A stretch of DNA of 64,000 bases from Siphlonurus alternatus (Eukaryota > Arthropoda > Insecta > Ephemeroptera > Siphlonuridae). Of the stretch, positions 39,436 to 63,495 are shown piece after piece. The stretch spans positions 38,172,979 to 38,236,978 of the forward strand of contig OX463780.1 of the NCBI GenBank assembly GCA_949825025.1, read 5' to 3'. Made by a program: the position numbers and the translations under genes. Each line of letters starts with the position of its first letter. The stretch's first letter is position 1. Below the pieces are notes generated by a model that was given only the letters and a program-made list of their open reading frames with translations, made no database searches and was not told where the DNA came from.

Positions 39436-42400
39436 CTAGCCTGCCAGTTTGTTGTTGGCTTCCCGAGGCTGCTGCACGCGGTTGGTGAAGCGAATGTTGA
39501 CATCTGAGACGAACATGTTGGGCGTGAGGAACTGCTGCAGTGTGGCCACGTTCCCGGCAGGCAGACGATCGAAGGGGTAGCCCATGGACCGCTTGTCCGG
39601 GTACAGCTGGTCACGTACCCCGCAGAATGCAGCAGCGTCGCTGCAAGCAGCAGGCCCTCGAGACGCCTGCTCTACCTGTATTGAGAAAAAATTAGAAACA
39701 TTATTACATTAATTATCTAGCTTTGTTATAGCGATTACACTCCATTCAAATAAAAAACATGTCCGATTCGGCTATGTATAATACGAATAGCCAAATCGGG
39801 TATTTATTTTGTAATGCAATTAATGTAAATGGAGTATCGACCATAAGAATTTTTATTGCAGAAATGGATAGAGCGTGCAAAGTTATGCTACCCTGATTTT
39901 GTTCATAATTTTTAAAGCTCTGGAAGTATTTTTAAAAAATTATTGAAAGTCCATTTTGTGACGTCACGAGGCGCCTAGCTCTCCTTAAGAAAAGGGTAGG
40001 ACTTGCCGCCTCGTGACGTCATAAAAAGGACTTTCAATAATTTTTAAAAAATACTTCCAGGGCTGTAAAAAATCTGAAAAAAATCAGGGTAGCAAAACTT
40101 TGCACCCTCTATCCATTTCTACAATAACAATTTTTGAGGTCGATACTCCATTATAGAATATCAAGTGATCGCGAATGACATTATACTTACCTTGTCATTG
40201 ACATAGTCAGAGATCATGACGAAAAGCTGACAGGGTAGTCCAGCTGCGTTTCCTTTTGGCACGAGCATGTGCTGGGGCCAGCCACACCCGCAGAAATTGA
40301 ACGCGTCACCGTTCGTGGCCGGACGGTTTGTCTCCAAGTCACGAAACGTTCGCTCGAACGGAATCGTCAGCGTTGATTGAGAAGAGTTGCGAGTGACAGT
40401 CGTTGCCCGTGGGTTATTTTTTACTGAAATTGAAACCATTCAATCAAAATTGTCTGCTTTTTAAGTAAATGATGAACAAATTAAAACTGAAATTACATTG
40501 TACAAATAAAAATTATTTAGAATCTGAAAAGAGAATATTATACTCACGCGTTACAACAAAGCGGTCCATCTCAATGAAGAGATTCTTTTGATCTACCAGT
40601 TGCCAAGGCTGGCCGCGTTCGTCAAATTTGGGAGATAGAAAGATGCGTACTGTGCCCATACGCACACTATTGCTAGTGTTCTCGACCTACAGTCGCACAG
40701 CATTAGAAAACATTGAACAAAATCAAGCCACGAGCTTCTGCAGAACATGGTTTACACTCACGTTGATGCGATACTGGAATGGTGCGTGCTGCAGGTGCGT
40801 GAAGCGAGCGAACAGAGATCCGCGAGGCGCGAAGTCCATGCCGCGACTCAGGTCCACGTCGTTCTTCTGCCAGAACGTCTGGATGGTATTGCGCTCGGCG
40901 TTTTGAGTAAACAGCTCCACCGAGGCCACACGGATGCCCTGATACTCCAACTAAAGAGAAAAAAAAAAAAGCGTCAACACAACAGGCCAATGACCTTGGA
41001 TGGTTGAAATATATTTTACCTGGGCGCGTGTGTATCGTGGCAGCAAGTTCTTGTGCTCAACAAATATATCATTAATAAAAGCATGCCAACGATAGAAGAC
41101 TGGGTCTCGCATGGCTGTTGTTGAGTCTCCCATCACTCCAAATGTTTCGAGATGACGCTGGTCAGGGTCGTGACACAGAGAGATGGCCATGTGACCAAGA
41201 TTATGTAATGAGCCGTACAAGACATTGTTTGGCGTTAGGACCGAAGCTTCAACCATGTTCCCAAGAATATCAATACCGCGAGCCTCATCCAAGCGTTGTG
41301 TTGTGCCATCGGGCTGAAATACGGACAATTAAAATAATTTATTAATATATAAATAAAATTTAACTAAAGTATATAATTCACCACGGTAGCCCCCAAATTG
41401 TATCTCAATGGTCAATATATATCCTCGTTACAAGGTCTCTCTCACCAGCTCGACGCGTCTCTTGTGGATGGCCTCGAAGATTCGGTCCCTCCAGCGCACC
41501 AGGTCTTGCAGAGTGAACTTGAGCTGGTCCACCTCACGGTCCACGTCCTAGGAACAAGCTCGTCAGCACGTGACACAATTGTGACGAGGGAGATGATGAC
41601 TTACCTTGAGTGTGGCCCCCGAGTGACGTGAGGCCCACACGCGGCTGGCTACCAGGCTGTCCAGCTTGGGGAAGTAAGCCTCCTCGATCGGCGCAAACAA
41701 GTTGGTCAAACGCTCCACGCGAGGTAAGCCATTACTCAGGCGCTCAAAATCGTATCTGTGTCACAATACAGGCGTTTAAGAATGCAGGAACATCTCGCAA
41801 GAATTGCTTGTGTGGCTAAATTCACATGCAATTAATATTATTATTTATATTATAATATACACTGTATCAATAGCAGTAAACCAAATATGATAACAGATAT
41901 TATTTATAAACATAATACATGATAAAAATAAATTAATTTACATTTTTTTGGGAAAATTGGAAGTGTACAATTTTTAATTGATTAATAAATTGTTTAAATT
42001 ATGTTTTGAGAGTTGAGTAACTTCATTAGCAATAGTATTTCTCCTTACCGTGCTACGATCTGTTGGTGCATGTAGTAGAAGAGCTCTCCACGGCGGTCCT
42101 TGTTGGCGATTTCACGCGGCCCGTCGAACGGGTAGACGAGGTGCCAGTGCCAGTGGTGCAGGTTGATGCCCAGGTCCTCGCGGAAGTAAGCCACGCGGTG
42201 CTCGAGCTCGCGGTCAGACGCCGTGTAGTCCTGCGGGATCTCGATCGGTATCTAATAAAACACAAATAAATTTACATTTTTATTCTCTTAACTCTTTTTT
42301 TTTTTTTTTTTTTTAGAGTACGATTTTATATTTTTATAGTTTCAGTGTGGCATTATATACGTACTCTGGTTCCTTCATCAGCGAGGATGTTTGCCTGTTC

Positions 42401-43540
42401 TTGAGCTCGGATGAACACAGCACCATCCACGAATTTGTCCGGGAAGATCTCGGACAGTGGTGGAATCTCCACATTACGAGTATCCGGACGGTGCAGCAGA
42501 GCCACGGAGAAAGCGTAAACGAAAAGGAAAGGATTTAGACGGTCGCGACAGTACGCAGCAACGGAGAAGAAGTCCTCCACCGAGCTCATGCCTGGAAAAC
42601 ACGAAATGATTATTATCATATTGAGAGATCCTTCCTTCTAACATCCAATTTAAAGTACATTTTTTAAAATATACAAATCAAATTATATATCAAACTCTAT
42701 ATTGAAATTTAACAAGATTTTCATTGTACACTTGTTGCCTTTGAAAAATTCCTTTTGTCAGCATATCACAGAGCATGCATGCATGGTGATTAACAAGGCT
42801 TTAAACGGAAGTTTTCCAAGGCGACGAGTGTGCAATCAATTGTATAATATAATAAGTAATACTACGGGGGAAAAGATAAAAATGTAATTTCTTTTTCTGA
42901 TGGATCTAATAATGCAAAAAATATACCCACCCATGAAGATGTCCACGAGCTGGTTTGCAAGACGGCTGTGCTGAGGGATGAACAGCGAGAAGTTGCCTCT
43001 GCGCGGTAGCTGAAGCAGCTCGCTGATGTCGGGCACTGCGATGGACTGCACCGCAACATGCGTCGCGTCACCGAGGTTGAAGCGAGTCCGTAACGAGGTT
43101 GCCAGCGGGCGGTAGTACTCGTCCTGTGAAGGGGCAGTTAGCCTTAGAAAATCAGGATGTTGTTTTTATCTGTAAAATAATTTTTAAATCCTGTTCTGAG
43201 CTTTATAGTTACTAACTTCATTTTTATCTTTTTATTGAATATTATTTACAATTTTAATGTTTTCAAAATATATATAAAAATGTTGCTCTATATCTTGTGG
43301 AAAAAAATTGATGATTGAAATTTCAACAATCATCTTCTGACCATAAAAATCTATAAAATTCATAAGCGTCATTAATTTTATTATAAGCTATTTATATAAT
43401 GTTTGGTAGTACGTACGTACCAGATACTCATCAGGCACGTCGAACACGATGTTCCTTTCTCCCTTGGGGATGAAGACAGGTTCGGTGGTTCGCTCGAACA
43501 TGCAGAGTGCCTGCTCCTGCACTGATGCACGCTGGGACAT
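39436..43540 (-). CDS. PPO: Prophenoloxidase B
   Basis: Eleven exons: 43421-43540, 42931-43123, 42365-42591, 42049-42251, 41605-41755, 41446-41547, 41020-41313, 40762-40950, 40548-40686, 40191-40423 and 39436-39675 (2091 nt, 696 residues). Phases equal those of PPO-A throughout. The activation site is TRF (Arg54-Phe55). The copper A (HHWHWH, YYMHQQ) and copper B (LHNLGH, FYRWHAF) ligands and the GCGWPQHM motif are all kept, so the enzyme should be active. Differences from its neighbours: exon 2 opens DEYYRP rather than AERYRP; exon 10 ends ISDYVNDK; the last exon has [10 protein letters not shown]. Exon 4, part of exon 5, exon 6 and intron 5 are almost identical to PPO-A. Convergent with A, divergent from C. 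Intron 10 carries a palindromic element (39829-40151). Confidence 0.95.
39829..40151. mobile_element. Palindromic element, ATGGAGTATCGACC family, copy 2
   Basis: The ends ATGGAGTATCGACC and complement enclose arms with cagaaatggatagag and tgacgtcacgaggcg blocks. It lies in intron 10 of PPO-B. Confidence 0.78.
40984..40996 (-). promoter_or_regulatory. Candidate ecdysone-response element, PPO-B intron 7
   Basis: AGGTCATTGGCCT on the gene strand: the same IR1 site as in A and C with one changed base in the second half site. It sits at the corresponding place in intron 7. Confidence 0.45.
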
Positions 43541-43589
43541 GGTTGCTGCAAGTCTTAAGTGTTATATGAGCACCAAGGGATCTTCATTG

Positions 43590-43597
43590 TTTATATA
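43590..43597 (-). promoter_or_regulatory. TATA box of PPO-B
   Basis: TATATAAA on the minus strand, about 50 bp before the ATG; a TCATA initiator-like site follows about 25 bp later. A second TATAA nearer the ATG is less well placed. Confidence 0.5.
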
Positions 43598-44722
43598 TGT
43601 TGAAGGGTGGTTTTGGTGGGGGCGAGGACACGGCTTGCAGGGATGTGGTACCACCACTCAGCTTCCTATATACATGGCCTTATAGTGGTTACTGTGGTTT
43701 ATTCTTTCCCATGCTTACAATGTAAGTACATTGTAAGTAATTTCTTTATGCGTCTTTCTTGACGACTCAACAATCAACATGTTGAGCAGGTCAGTTGGGT
43801 GCACGTGTCCGGAACGATTACCGCAGAAATTACTACACAGAGTTGCGCAGTTCTCGCAGCTGTTGCTAATTAGTTTTCTCTTGCAAAATCACTTGTAATC
43901 ACGCATGAGTATTTATCGTTGCCCATGGATTAAATTATCAGGATAAGGGAATAAAATAATTGAAAAAATACCTTATAATGCAAATTAAGTTCACCGAGTT
44001 CAATTTATTTTACAACTATTATTAAATTTACATTTTTAACTGATTAAATCAATCTGCTTGTAACGATACTTTTCCAATGAAAATATAACATTCAATTAAA
44101 ATAATACACTACAGGGATAATTTTCTAAACATTAAAATGTTCCTAAACAAGTTATTACAATGTGGCAAAAAAATACATATTATATTTACTCACTTACTCA
44201 TACTATTTCACATGTAGGAAGTTTATTTTAAACACTTCACTAGTTTAATTACACGAAGTTGTGCTGGCTATATACGTATATAGCTTTATGTCAAAGTTCT
44301 CTTGAACCGTTACGATCATGTACCATATTGTTTATAATTTATAATAATGTTTTGTTAAAAATTTTTAGGAAAAATTTAGTTGTGTTGTTTCAGTTCTCTA
44401 TAATAAAAATAATAATATCCCTATTTTTAGTAAAAAAAATGTGTGTAATATACCTGGGTATATATTTTATTATACTGTAATGTATATTTAAAATTAAACT
44501 TATGTCAACAGTTAAACACGTGGCCGGAGAAGTAACCACAGAAATCAACAGAAGAAAAGTACATCTGAATAGGATGTTAATTGACACACTGTTGCAGTAT
44601 TTAACCACATTTGCCACAGAGGCAATATGCTTACTGCATTGAAACACATTGAATGTTAAACCGCAGTAACGAGGCTTGCACGTGCATCAACTACCGGAAA
44701 CTCCACGTGACACGGGGATCAC
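43598..44722. promoter_or_regulatory. Shared divergent upstream region of PPO-B and PPO-C
   Basis: The 1.1 kb between the two TATA boxes must hold the control regions of both genes. I see no gene, no strong repeat and no perfect AGGTCA palindrome in it. Confidence 0.5.
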
Positions 44723-44729
44723 TATAAAA
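44723..44729 (+). promoter_or_regulatory. TATA box of PPO-C
   Basis: TATAAAA, 43 bp before the ATG. A TGCAGTA initiator-like sequence lies about 26 bp downstream. Confidence 0.7.
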
Positions 44730-44765
44730 AGGGTTCGTCGCGGTCCTCTGCAGTAACAAGCCATC

Positions 44766-47700
44766 ATGTCCAAGACAACGAGTCAAGAGCTGGCACTGTC
44801 TATGCTGGAGCGCCTCACTGAGCCTGTCTTCATGCCCAAGGGGGATAAGAGCATCGTGTTCGACGTACCTGCCGAGTACCTGGTGAGGGCGAACGTGAAA
44901 TATAATATCAGATGCATACTTAATTGTTTAATTATGCGGCCGTTATGCCTATATAAATGAAATGTCTACTAACATTGTATATATAGCGTCTGCCTCGTAA
45001 GTTTATTTTGCTTGTAACTGCCTAGCTGTAACAAAACAAGACAGCGCCTGACATTTTATGATAATTTAGCTACAAATTGTCGCATCTCTTATAAAACGTA
45101 AAATCTTAAAAACAAAATTTAACCTTTAAAATGTCGCAAATGTCTCAACTATATATTGTACATTTTTTTTTTTTTCATTTACTATATGTTAGCATTAATG
45201 TCGGGGAGTAAAGCAGTTACGTATATATAAACAAATTTTTATAATGCAAACAATTTTAAGTCTTTATGATTCAATTTTACTTGACTTTTATAATTTAAGG
45301 TAAAGATACATAATATGATTGCAGTTTTTTGAATGACAAATATGAGTAAACGATTTCTGCTAATTTATGTATTACTATATTTTTACTCAACGTATGATGC
45401 AGGCTGAACGCTACCGTCCGTTGGTAAGCTCTCTGAAAACTCGGTTTAACGTTGGCGACACGACGCAAGTGGCGGTGCGGCCCATCTCGGTGCCAGACAT
45501 CAGCAGCTTGCTGCAGCTGCCCCGCCGATCAAACTTTTCCATTTTCATCCCTTTCCATAATCAACTCGCGACACAGCTCATCAACATCTTCATGGGTGAG
45601 TGTGATACCTTATAGTCACGAACAAAAAGATCTTACAGTGCACAATTACGATTTTTATTAGGCATGCGATCGGTGGAGGACTTCTTCTCCGTGGCTGCTT
45701 ACTGTCGCGACCGCCTGAATCCTTATCTCTTCGTCTACGCTTTCTCTGTGGCTTTGCTACACCGTCCGGACACTCGCGGTGTCCAGCTACCACCATTGTC
45801 CGAGATCTTCCCGGACAAGTTTGTGGACGGTGCAGTGTTTGCCCGAGCCCGTGAAGAGATTAATCTTCTCGAAGAAGAAGGAACTCGTGTCAGTATTATA
45901 CTTTATATGATTACTTACATACTGTATAAAGGAAGAAATTAGGAAATACCTCAAATTTTTTCACCAATTTGCTTGTAGAGGACAGTGAATAGAATATAAC
46001 ATGTACTGTACATCATGTGGTAACAGATCTAAACTTCTAAATACTATATTATGCTAAATAGTCTTTTGCATTAAGTTGAAATATTTTATCAAATATACTC
46101 TTCACATAACACATCATATCAATATAATATATAACATATAACGACTATAATATATATAAATAAAATAATGTAACTATATTTACATTAATGTGATTTTATT
46201 CATGTCAATTATAAATTGGAATTAACCACCAAACTTAAAAAATTAAAAAAAAATAGCTCACATAAGATATAATAAAACATATTATGTTAATTATTCTAAA
46301 TTATAGTAAGTTGTTATACATTATACAGCATAAATTCACTGAAAACTTTAGGAGTTATTAAGTCAATAGATTGAGTAAAATACACAAAAAGATACTAAAT
46401 AAGCTGTTAGTAACTTTTACAGTGATTTGGTACAAAATTTACTCAATGGACAACATACATGAAAAAAATTTATTGCAGAAATGAATAGATGGTACCAAAT
46501 TATGCTACTCTGAATTTTTTCAGATTTTTTTGAGACCCGGAATTATTTTTAAATAATTAGTGAAAGTCCTGTGATTTCAGTTGGCACCCCTGCAGCCTTA
46601 ATAAAAAGGATAGAGACTGGACGCCTATTGACGCCTCCAGGGGGCGTGGCCGCACTTTCAATAATTATTTAAAAATAGTTCTGGGTCTCAAAAAAATCTG
46701 AAAGAATTCAAAGTAGCATAATTTGGTACCCTCTATTCATTTCTTCAATAAAAAATTTTCATGTATGTTGTCCATTGTTGTATTCTTCGCACTTATCCAG
46801 GTTCCGATCGAAATCCCTCAAGACAACACAGCCTCGGACCTGGAACTCGAGCACCGCGTGGCGTACTTCCGCGAGGACCTGGGCATCAACCTGCACCACT
46901 GGCACTGGCACCTCGTCTACCCGCTGGACGGTCCTCGAGAGATCGTCGATAAGAACCGCCGTGGAGAGCTCTTCTACTACATGCACCAGCAGATCATCGC
47001 AAGGTAAGCGACTTTGAGTGATCATAGCACAACACTTTCTTTCGTCACTTTGGAGAGCTCGATGCCCGAGTTTTTACATTAATATTATAAATGCAATGAA
47101 ATAAGATTACTTTCCAAACACAAAAAAGCGTTTACATTAAATAAACATTCAAAAACTCATTGGACCTTTATGAATTTCCAGGTACGATTTTGAACGTTTG
47201 AGTAATGGTCTGGCGCGCGTAAGAAGCCTCAATGACTTGCAGGTTCCGGTCGAGGAGGCTTACTTCCCCAAGCTGGACAGCCTCGTGGCTAGTCGCGTGT
47301 GGGCTGCGCGTCAGGCGGGAGTCACGCTCAAGGTAAGTTTAAGTTCATTCTCTCTGCTGCATATAAATTATGATTTTGATAGCATTAAATTAGCGATGCC
47401 AGGAATTAGTTATAATATAAATTACTGCATGGTTTAATTAATTATGTTTTATAAATGTGTTGAAATAATATTGAAATGATTCAATGATTCAAGATAGGTT
47501 TATTTCATTTCATTACATGATACATAAAGTACATGAACATAACACAATTTATGGTTAGCCAACAGGCTTTTACCGTTATCTACCAAAATAATATTGAAAT
47601 ATGATGTTACGCCTGATTGAAAGAAACGATGCAACCTTTTGAAGTCACGTGTAAAGTGGGTTGCGGCTTACATGCGCAAGTTGCTTTTATTTACAGTTTA

Positions 47701-50208
47701 CAGTTTACACAGTAATATTTTTCAGGATGTTGACCGTGAAGGAGACCAGCTGAGATTCACGCTACAGGACATGATGCTCTGGCAGACTCGGATCTACGAC
47801 GCCATCCACCTGGGACGCGTGCAGCTCGTGAGTGTACAGAAGTAGACGTGGTTTAATATTATAGATATATATATATAGGAACCGATATGAAGATCATTTA
47901 TAAGAGAAAGGGAAATAATAAATCAATAATCATAATTGGATAGGAATATATATTAATACTGATGATATAATGGCCGGAGTTTCGACCTCAATTTTTTTTA
48001 TCGCAGATATGGATAGAGGGTGCAAAGTTATGCCACCCTGATTTTTTTCAGATTTTTTACAGCCCTGGAAGTATTTTTAAAACATTATTGAAATTATTGT
48101 GAGAGGCGCTTCGTGACGTCCAAAAAGGACTTTCAATCATTTTTTAAAAATACTTCCAGGGCTGTAAAAAATCTGAAAAAAATCAGGGTGGCATAACTTT
48201 GCACCCTCTATCCATTTCTGCAATAAAAAATTGAGGTCGATACTCCATTATATATGTGAAGCCAGGAAATTAATAGTACCAAAGAGTCTAAATTGTGATT
48301 ATTTATAAGTAAATAAGTATATGTCTGTTTGTAAAGCCTGATGGTACGACTCAAGCTTTGGACGAGACTCGTGGCATTGACATTCTTGGCAACATGGTGG
48401 AAGCCTCCATGCTGACACCTCACAGCACCTTCTACGGTTCTCTGCACAACATGGGTCACATGGCCATCGCTCTTTGTCACGACCCTGACCAACGCCATCT
48501 TGAGACTATCGGTGTCATAGGAGACAACGCTACTGCAATGCGGGACCCACTCTTCTATCGATGGCACGCACATATCAATGACATCTTCGTTGAGCACAAG
48601 AACACGCTGCCTCGCTACACACGAGCTCAGGTTAATATCATTGATGACCTCTCCAAGGTCATTGACCTCGTGTACTGACGTTTTTTTTCTCTTCAGCTGG
48701 AGTATCAGGGCATTCGCGTGACCTCGGTAGAGCTGTTGACTCAAAACGCCGAGCGCAACACCATCCAGACGTTCTGGCAGAAGAACGACGTGGACCTGAG
48801 TCGCGGCATGGACTTCGCGCCTCGTGGCTCCGTGTTCGCTCGCTTCACGCACCTGCAGCACGCGCCCTTCCAGTACCGCATCAACGTAAGTGATATTTAT
48901 GTAGCTTTGTTCCATTAAAATAAATCGCAATGTTTTTATTTTTAGGTCGAAAACACTAGCAATGGTGCCCGCATGGGTACGATGCGTATCTTCCTCGCTC
49001 CAAAGTTTGACGAACGTGGCTTGCCGTGGCAACTCGTCAATCAAAAAGATCTCTTCATTGAAATGGATCGATTTGTTGTCACATGTCAGTATATCATACA
49101 AAATATTATTAAAATTTTGAATTTAAAAAAAAATATATTTCATAAGTTTAAATTCTATTAAATATCTGTGTTTAATCGAGTTCATATTATGTTCTCGCAG
49201 TGAAGAACAACCCGAGGGTAACGACGATCACGCGACGCTCAACGCAGTCTACGGTGACAATTCCGTTCGAACGAACGTTCCGTGATTTGGAGACAAACCG
49301 TCCGGCCACGAACGGTGACGCGTTCAACTTCTGCGGGTGTGGCTGGCCCCAGCACATGCTCGTGCCCAAGGGGAACGCGGAGGGAATGCCCTGTCACCTC
49401 TTCGTCATGGTCTCCAACTTTAACGATGATAGGGTATGTAAAGCTGTCAATTACGAATGTCATAAATTTATTTTACTATTTATTTCATGTACTTATATTT
49501 ATATAATATTGAGACATATTTAAAAAAATAATGCTTAATTATAATTTATAACGTTATATATATATATTTATATAACATTCCTAATATTCCTATATTTATA
49601 TATATTTTTCGTTCTTTTATTTTAATTTTTTTTTCTTGAAAAAATATATTTTAAAAGTTTTGTAACCTTTAAATAATAAATTGTAACATTTCGGATATAT
49701 TAGAAACAATACACATCTTATAGTGATCGAGCATGCGCCTTGAAAATTTTTTCAACTATAAAAAAGACTATAACTTTAAATCTCAATTAATTAATTTTTT
49801 ACAACGTTTATATTAGACTTATTAAAATAAATAAAAATAAATGTTATATATTACGAATTGCAAAATCGTATTCTTGGCTTTTGTCCTTATGTATAAACTA
49901 TTTGAGCTTATAATCAATTAGTCATTTTGACAAATGCGTTGTACAGTGGCAAATATCACTTTCGTGTTCAGGTGGAGCAGTCCTCTCGGGGCCCTGCTGC
50001 GTGCAACGACTCCGCGTCTTACTGCGGGGTACGTGACCAGCTGTACCCGGACAAGCGGTCCATGGGCTACCCCTTCGACCGCCTGCCTGCCAGGAACGTG
50101 GCCACACTGCAGCAGTTCCTCACGCCCAACATGGCCGTAATCGAAGTCAACATTCGCTTCACCAACCGCGTGCAGCAGCCAAAAGATGCGAACGTACTCG
50201 ATGGCTAG
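44766..50208 (+). CDS. PPO: Prophenoloxidase C
   Basis: Eleven exons: 44766-44882, 45403-45595, 45662-45888, 46801-47003, 47182-47332, 47726-47827, 48337-48630, 48697-48885, 48946-49084, 49201-49433 and 49972-50208 (2085 nt, 694 residues). The activation site is KTRF (Arg53-Phe54). Copper ligands are complete: [22 protein letters not shown] and FYRWHAH. The C-terminus has CGCGWPQHM and SASYCG. It is the most distinct of the three in exons 4-6 (VYPLDGPREIVDKN, RSLNDLQVPVEEAY) and has a longer intron 5. Palindromic elements sit in introns 3 (46446-46775) and 6 (47969-48250). Intron 5 also carries a probable LINE tail. Divergent from PPO-B, so the two may share control sequences. Confidence 0.96.
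46446..46775. mobile_element. Palindromic element, GGACAACATACATG family, copy 1
   Basis: The ends ATGGACAACATACATGAAAA and near-complement; the centre has gcctccagggggcgtgg. Its right end lies only 25 bp from the exon 4 acceptor of PPO-C. Related to 58870-59145. Confidence 0.75.
47485..47585 (-). mobile_element. Probable LINE 3' tail in PPO-C intron 5
   Basis: On the minus strand the sequence ends in AATGAAATGAAATAAACC, a 3' tail style common in arthropod non-LTR elements. Only the tail is present; the family is not identified. Confidence 0.35.
47969..48250. mobile_element. Palindromic element, ATGGAGTATCGACC family, copy 3
   Basis: Arms with cagatatggatagagggtgcaaagttatg and its complement in short form; the right end is TGAGGTCGATACTCCATT. 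Located in intron 6 of PPO-C. Confidence 0.78.
48656..48668 (+). promoter_or_regulatory. Candidate ecdysone-response element, PPO-C intron 7
   Basis: AGGTCATTGACCT, identical to the PPO-A site and at the same place in the short intron 7 (66 bp here). Confidence 0.55.
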
Positions 50209-50356
50209 ACGAGAATTTTACTCACGTCTTATTTCATGATGTCATGAAAACTCATAAAATGACACATGTATAACATTATTTTTGCACGCCAGTAACACAA
50301 AATTAAAGTATAATTTGAAATATTTGTAGTGGAATAATTCAATTTTATTTTTCGTA

Positions 50357-50570
50357 TAATGGAGTATAATCGACCTATTTTTATTTTTTATTATTACAGA
50401 AATGGAGAGAGGGTACAAAGTTATGCGACCCTGATTTTTTTACTATTTTTTACAGTCCGGATACTATTTTTAAAAAATTATTGAACGTCCCTTTTTGTGA
50501 CGTCACGAGGCGGTAAGTTCTATCCTTTTATTAAGGAGTGACGTCTCTCGTGACGTCACAAAAAACACTT
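50357..50570. mobile_element. Truncated palindromic element, copy 4
   Basis: The left arm of the ATGGAGTATCGACC family (agaaatggagagagggtacaaagttatg in short blocks, then tgacgtcacgaggcgg). The right arm is lost after the centre. It lies just past the PPO-C stop codon. Confidence 0.65.
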
Positions 50571-50905
50571 TCTACTGCACTTACTTTAATTACTTTACTG
50601 TTACTTTCATTCAAAACTTTAAGCAGAAAAGCACTTTAAATCAATTTTTGAATTGCTTATAAAATGTGAGATATTGCTCTAAAAATAATTATTTTCTTTG
50701 TTATATATAGCAGACACTATTATAAGGTATTTAAATTATCTGCATGGTTATAGTTTACTTGCAATGAATATAATTTAGCAGCCTTTAACAGGTAAACATG
50801 CTTAAGAATTGAAAAATGTTAAGTAATTTTATTTAATTTTAATTTCTTCAATTAACAATGTAGCAATGAAATTTCAAAAGAAGAACAGGTAAGATAATCA
50901 GAGTA

Positions 50906-59601
<8,696 letters not shown>

Positions 59602-59755
59602 GTTGCTGCAAATAACCGGTAGAACCCTCTGAAACAAGCAAGACAGTGCAATATGAAATGCTATACATTATCATAATTGTACTATATTTAATTCTCAGGA
59701 GATTGCATGCTAGATTTTATATATACTGTATTTATAGGTTTATATATATATAAAA

Positions 59756-60105
59756 CCACTCTGTAGTGTAGTGGTTAGAGCACTTGACTTTGGTCCGTGA
59801 GGTCCCCGGTTCAATTCCCGAACCCGGCAGACTTTTCGTGACTGAGTTGGGTGTGACTGATCACTAGATTATGGAGTTGGTAGGAGGAAGGCAGCTTATA
59901 GCTGTCTATACTCCGCTGCCCTGCAGTATTGCACTATCACTGCAGGCTGCACAGATCTGGTAGTAGGAGCCCAGAAGAGTGCAGGAAAGGGTTCTGGGAG
60001 CCTGGTAAGCCCCAGCATGGTCGCAAGATAACTCGACTTACACACAAGGTTAAATACCTGGCCACACTCGAAAGGGTAAAATGGCGTCAAGGATATTAAC
60101 TTTTA
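59756..60105 (+). mobile_element. tRNA-derived SINE, full-length copy
   Basis: The head has an A-box-like TAGTGTAGTGGTTAGAGC (59764-59781) and a B box GGTTCAATTCC (59808-59818). A body of about 270 bp follows, ending near aaggatattaac. The body matches the split copy at 10100-11392. The acceptor arms do not pair, so this is not a tRNA gene. Confidence 0.75.
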
Positions 60106-60109
60106 TTAG

Positions 60110-60310
60110 TTTTATTATATATATATATATATATATATACATATTTGATTTGATTTGTTTATTGGATCCAATACAGAATACAGAAATGACATATTATGGA
60201 TACATGATATAGTACATCTTCAACAAAAAAAACAAACATATAATTTTATTTTATTTATTTTTATTTTGGAACAACTGGTTGTACATATATACAACATGGT
60301 TCACGTCAGA
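60110..60310 (-). mobile_element. Probable LINE 3' tail
   Basis: Read on the minus strand it ends TCCAATAAACAAATCAAATC, with an AATAAA and short AATCA-like repeats typical of non-LTR retrotransposon tails. Only the tail is visible; the family is not identified. Confidence 0.35.

Positions 60311-63490
<3,180 letters not shown>

Positions 63491-63495
<5 letters not shown>

Noticed and set aside
31505..50208. Haemocyanin subunits instead of prophenoloxidases
   Set aside because: The Arg-Phe activation site, lack of signal peptide and the [12 protein letters not shown] cysteine pattern are those of prophenoloxidase.
59756..59830. A tRNA gene
   Set aside because: A and B boxes are present but the acceptor stem does not pair, and the sequence continues into a repeated SINE body.
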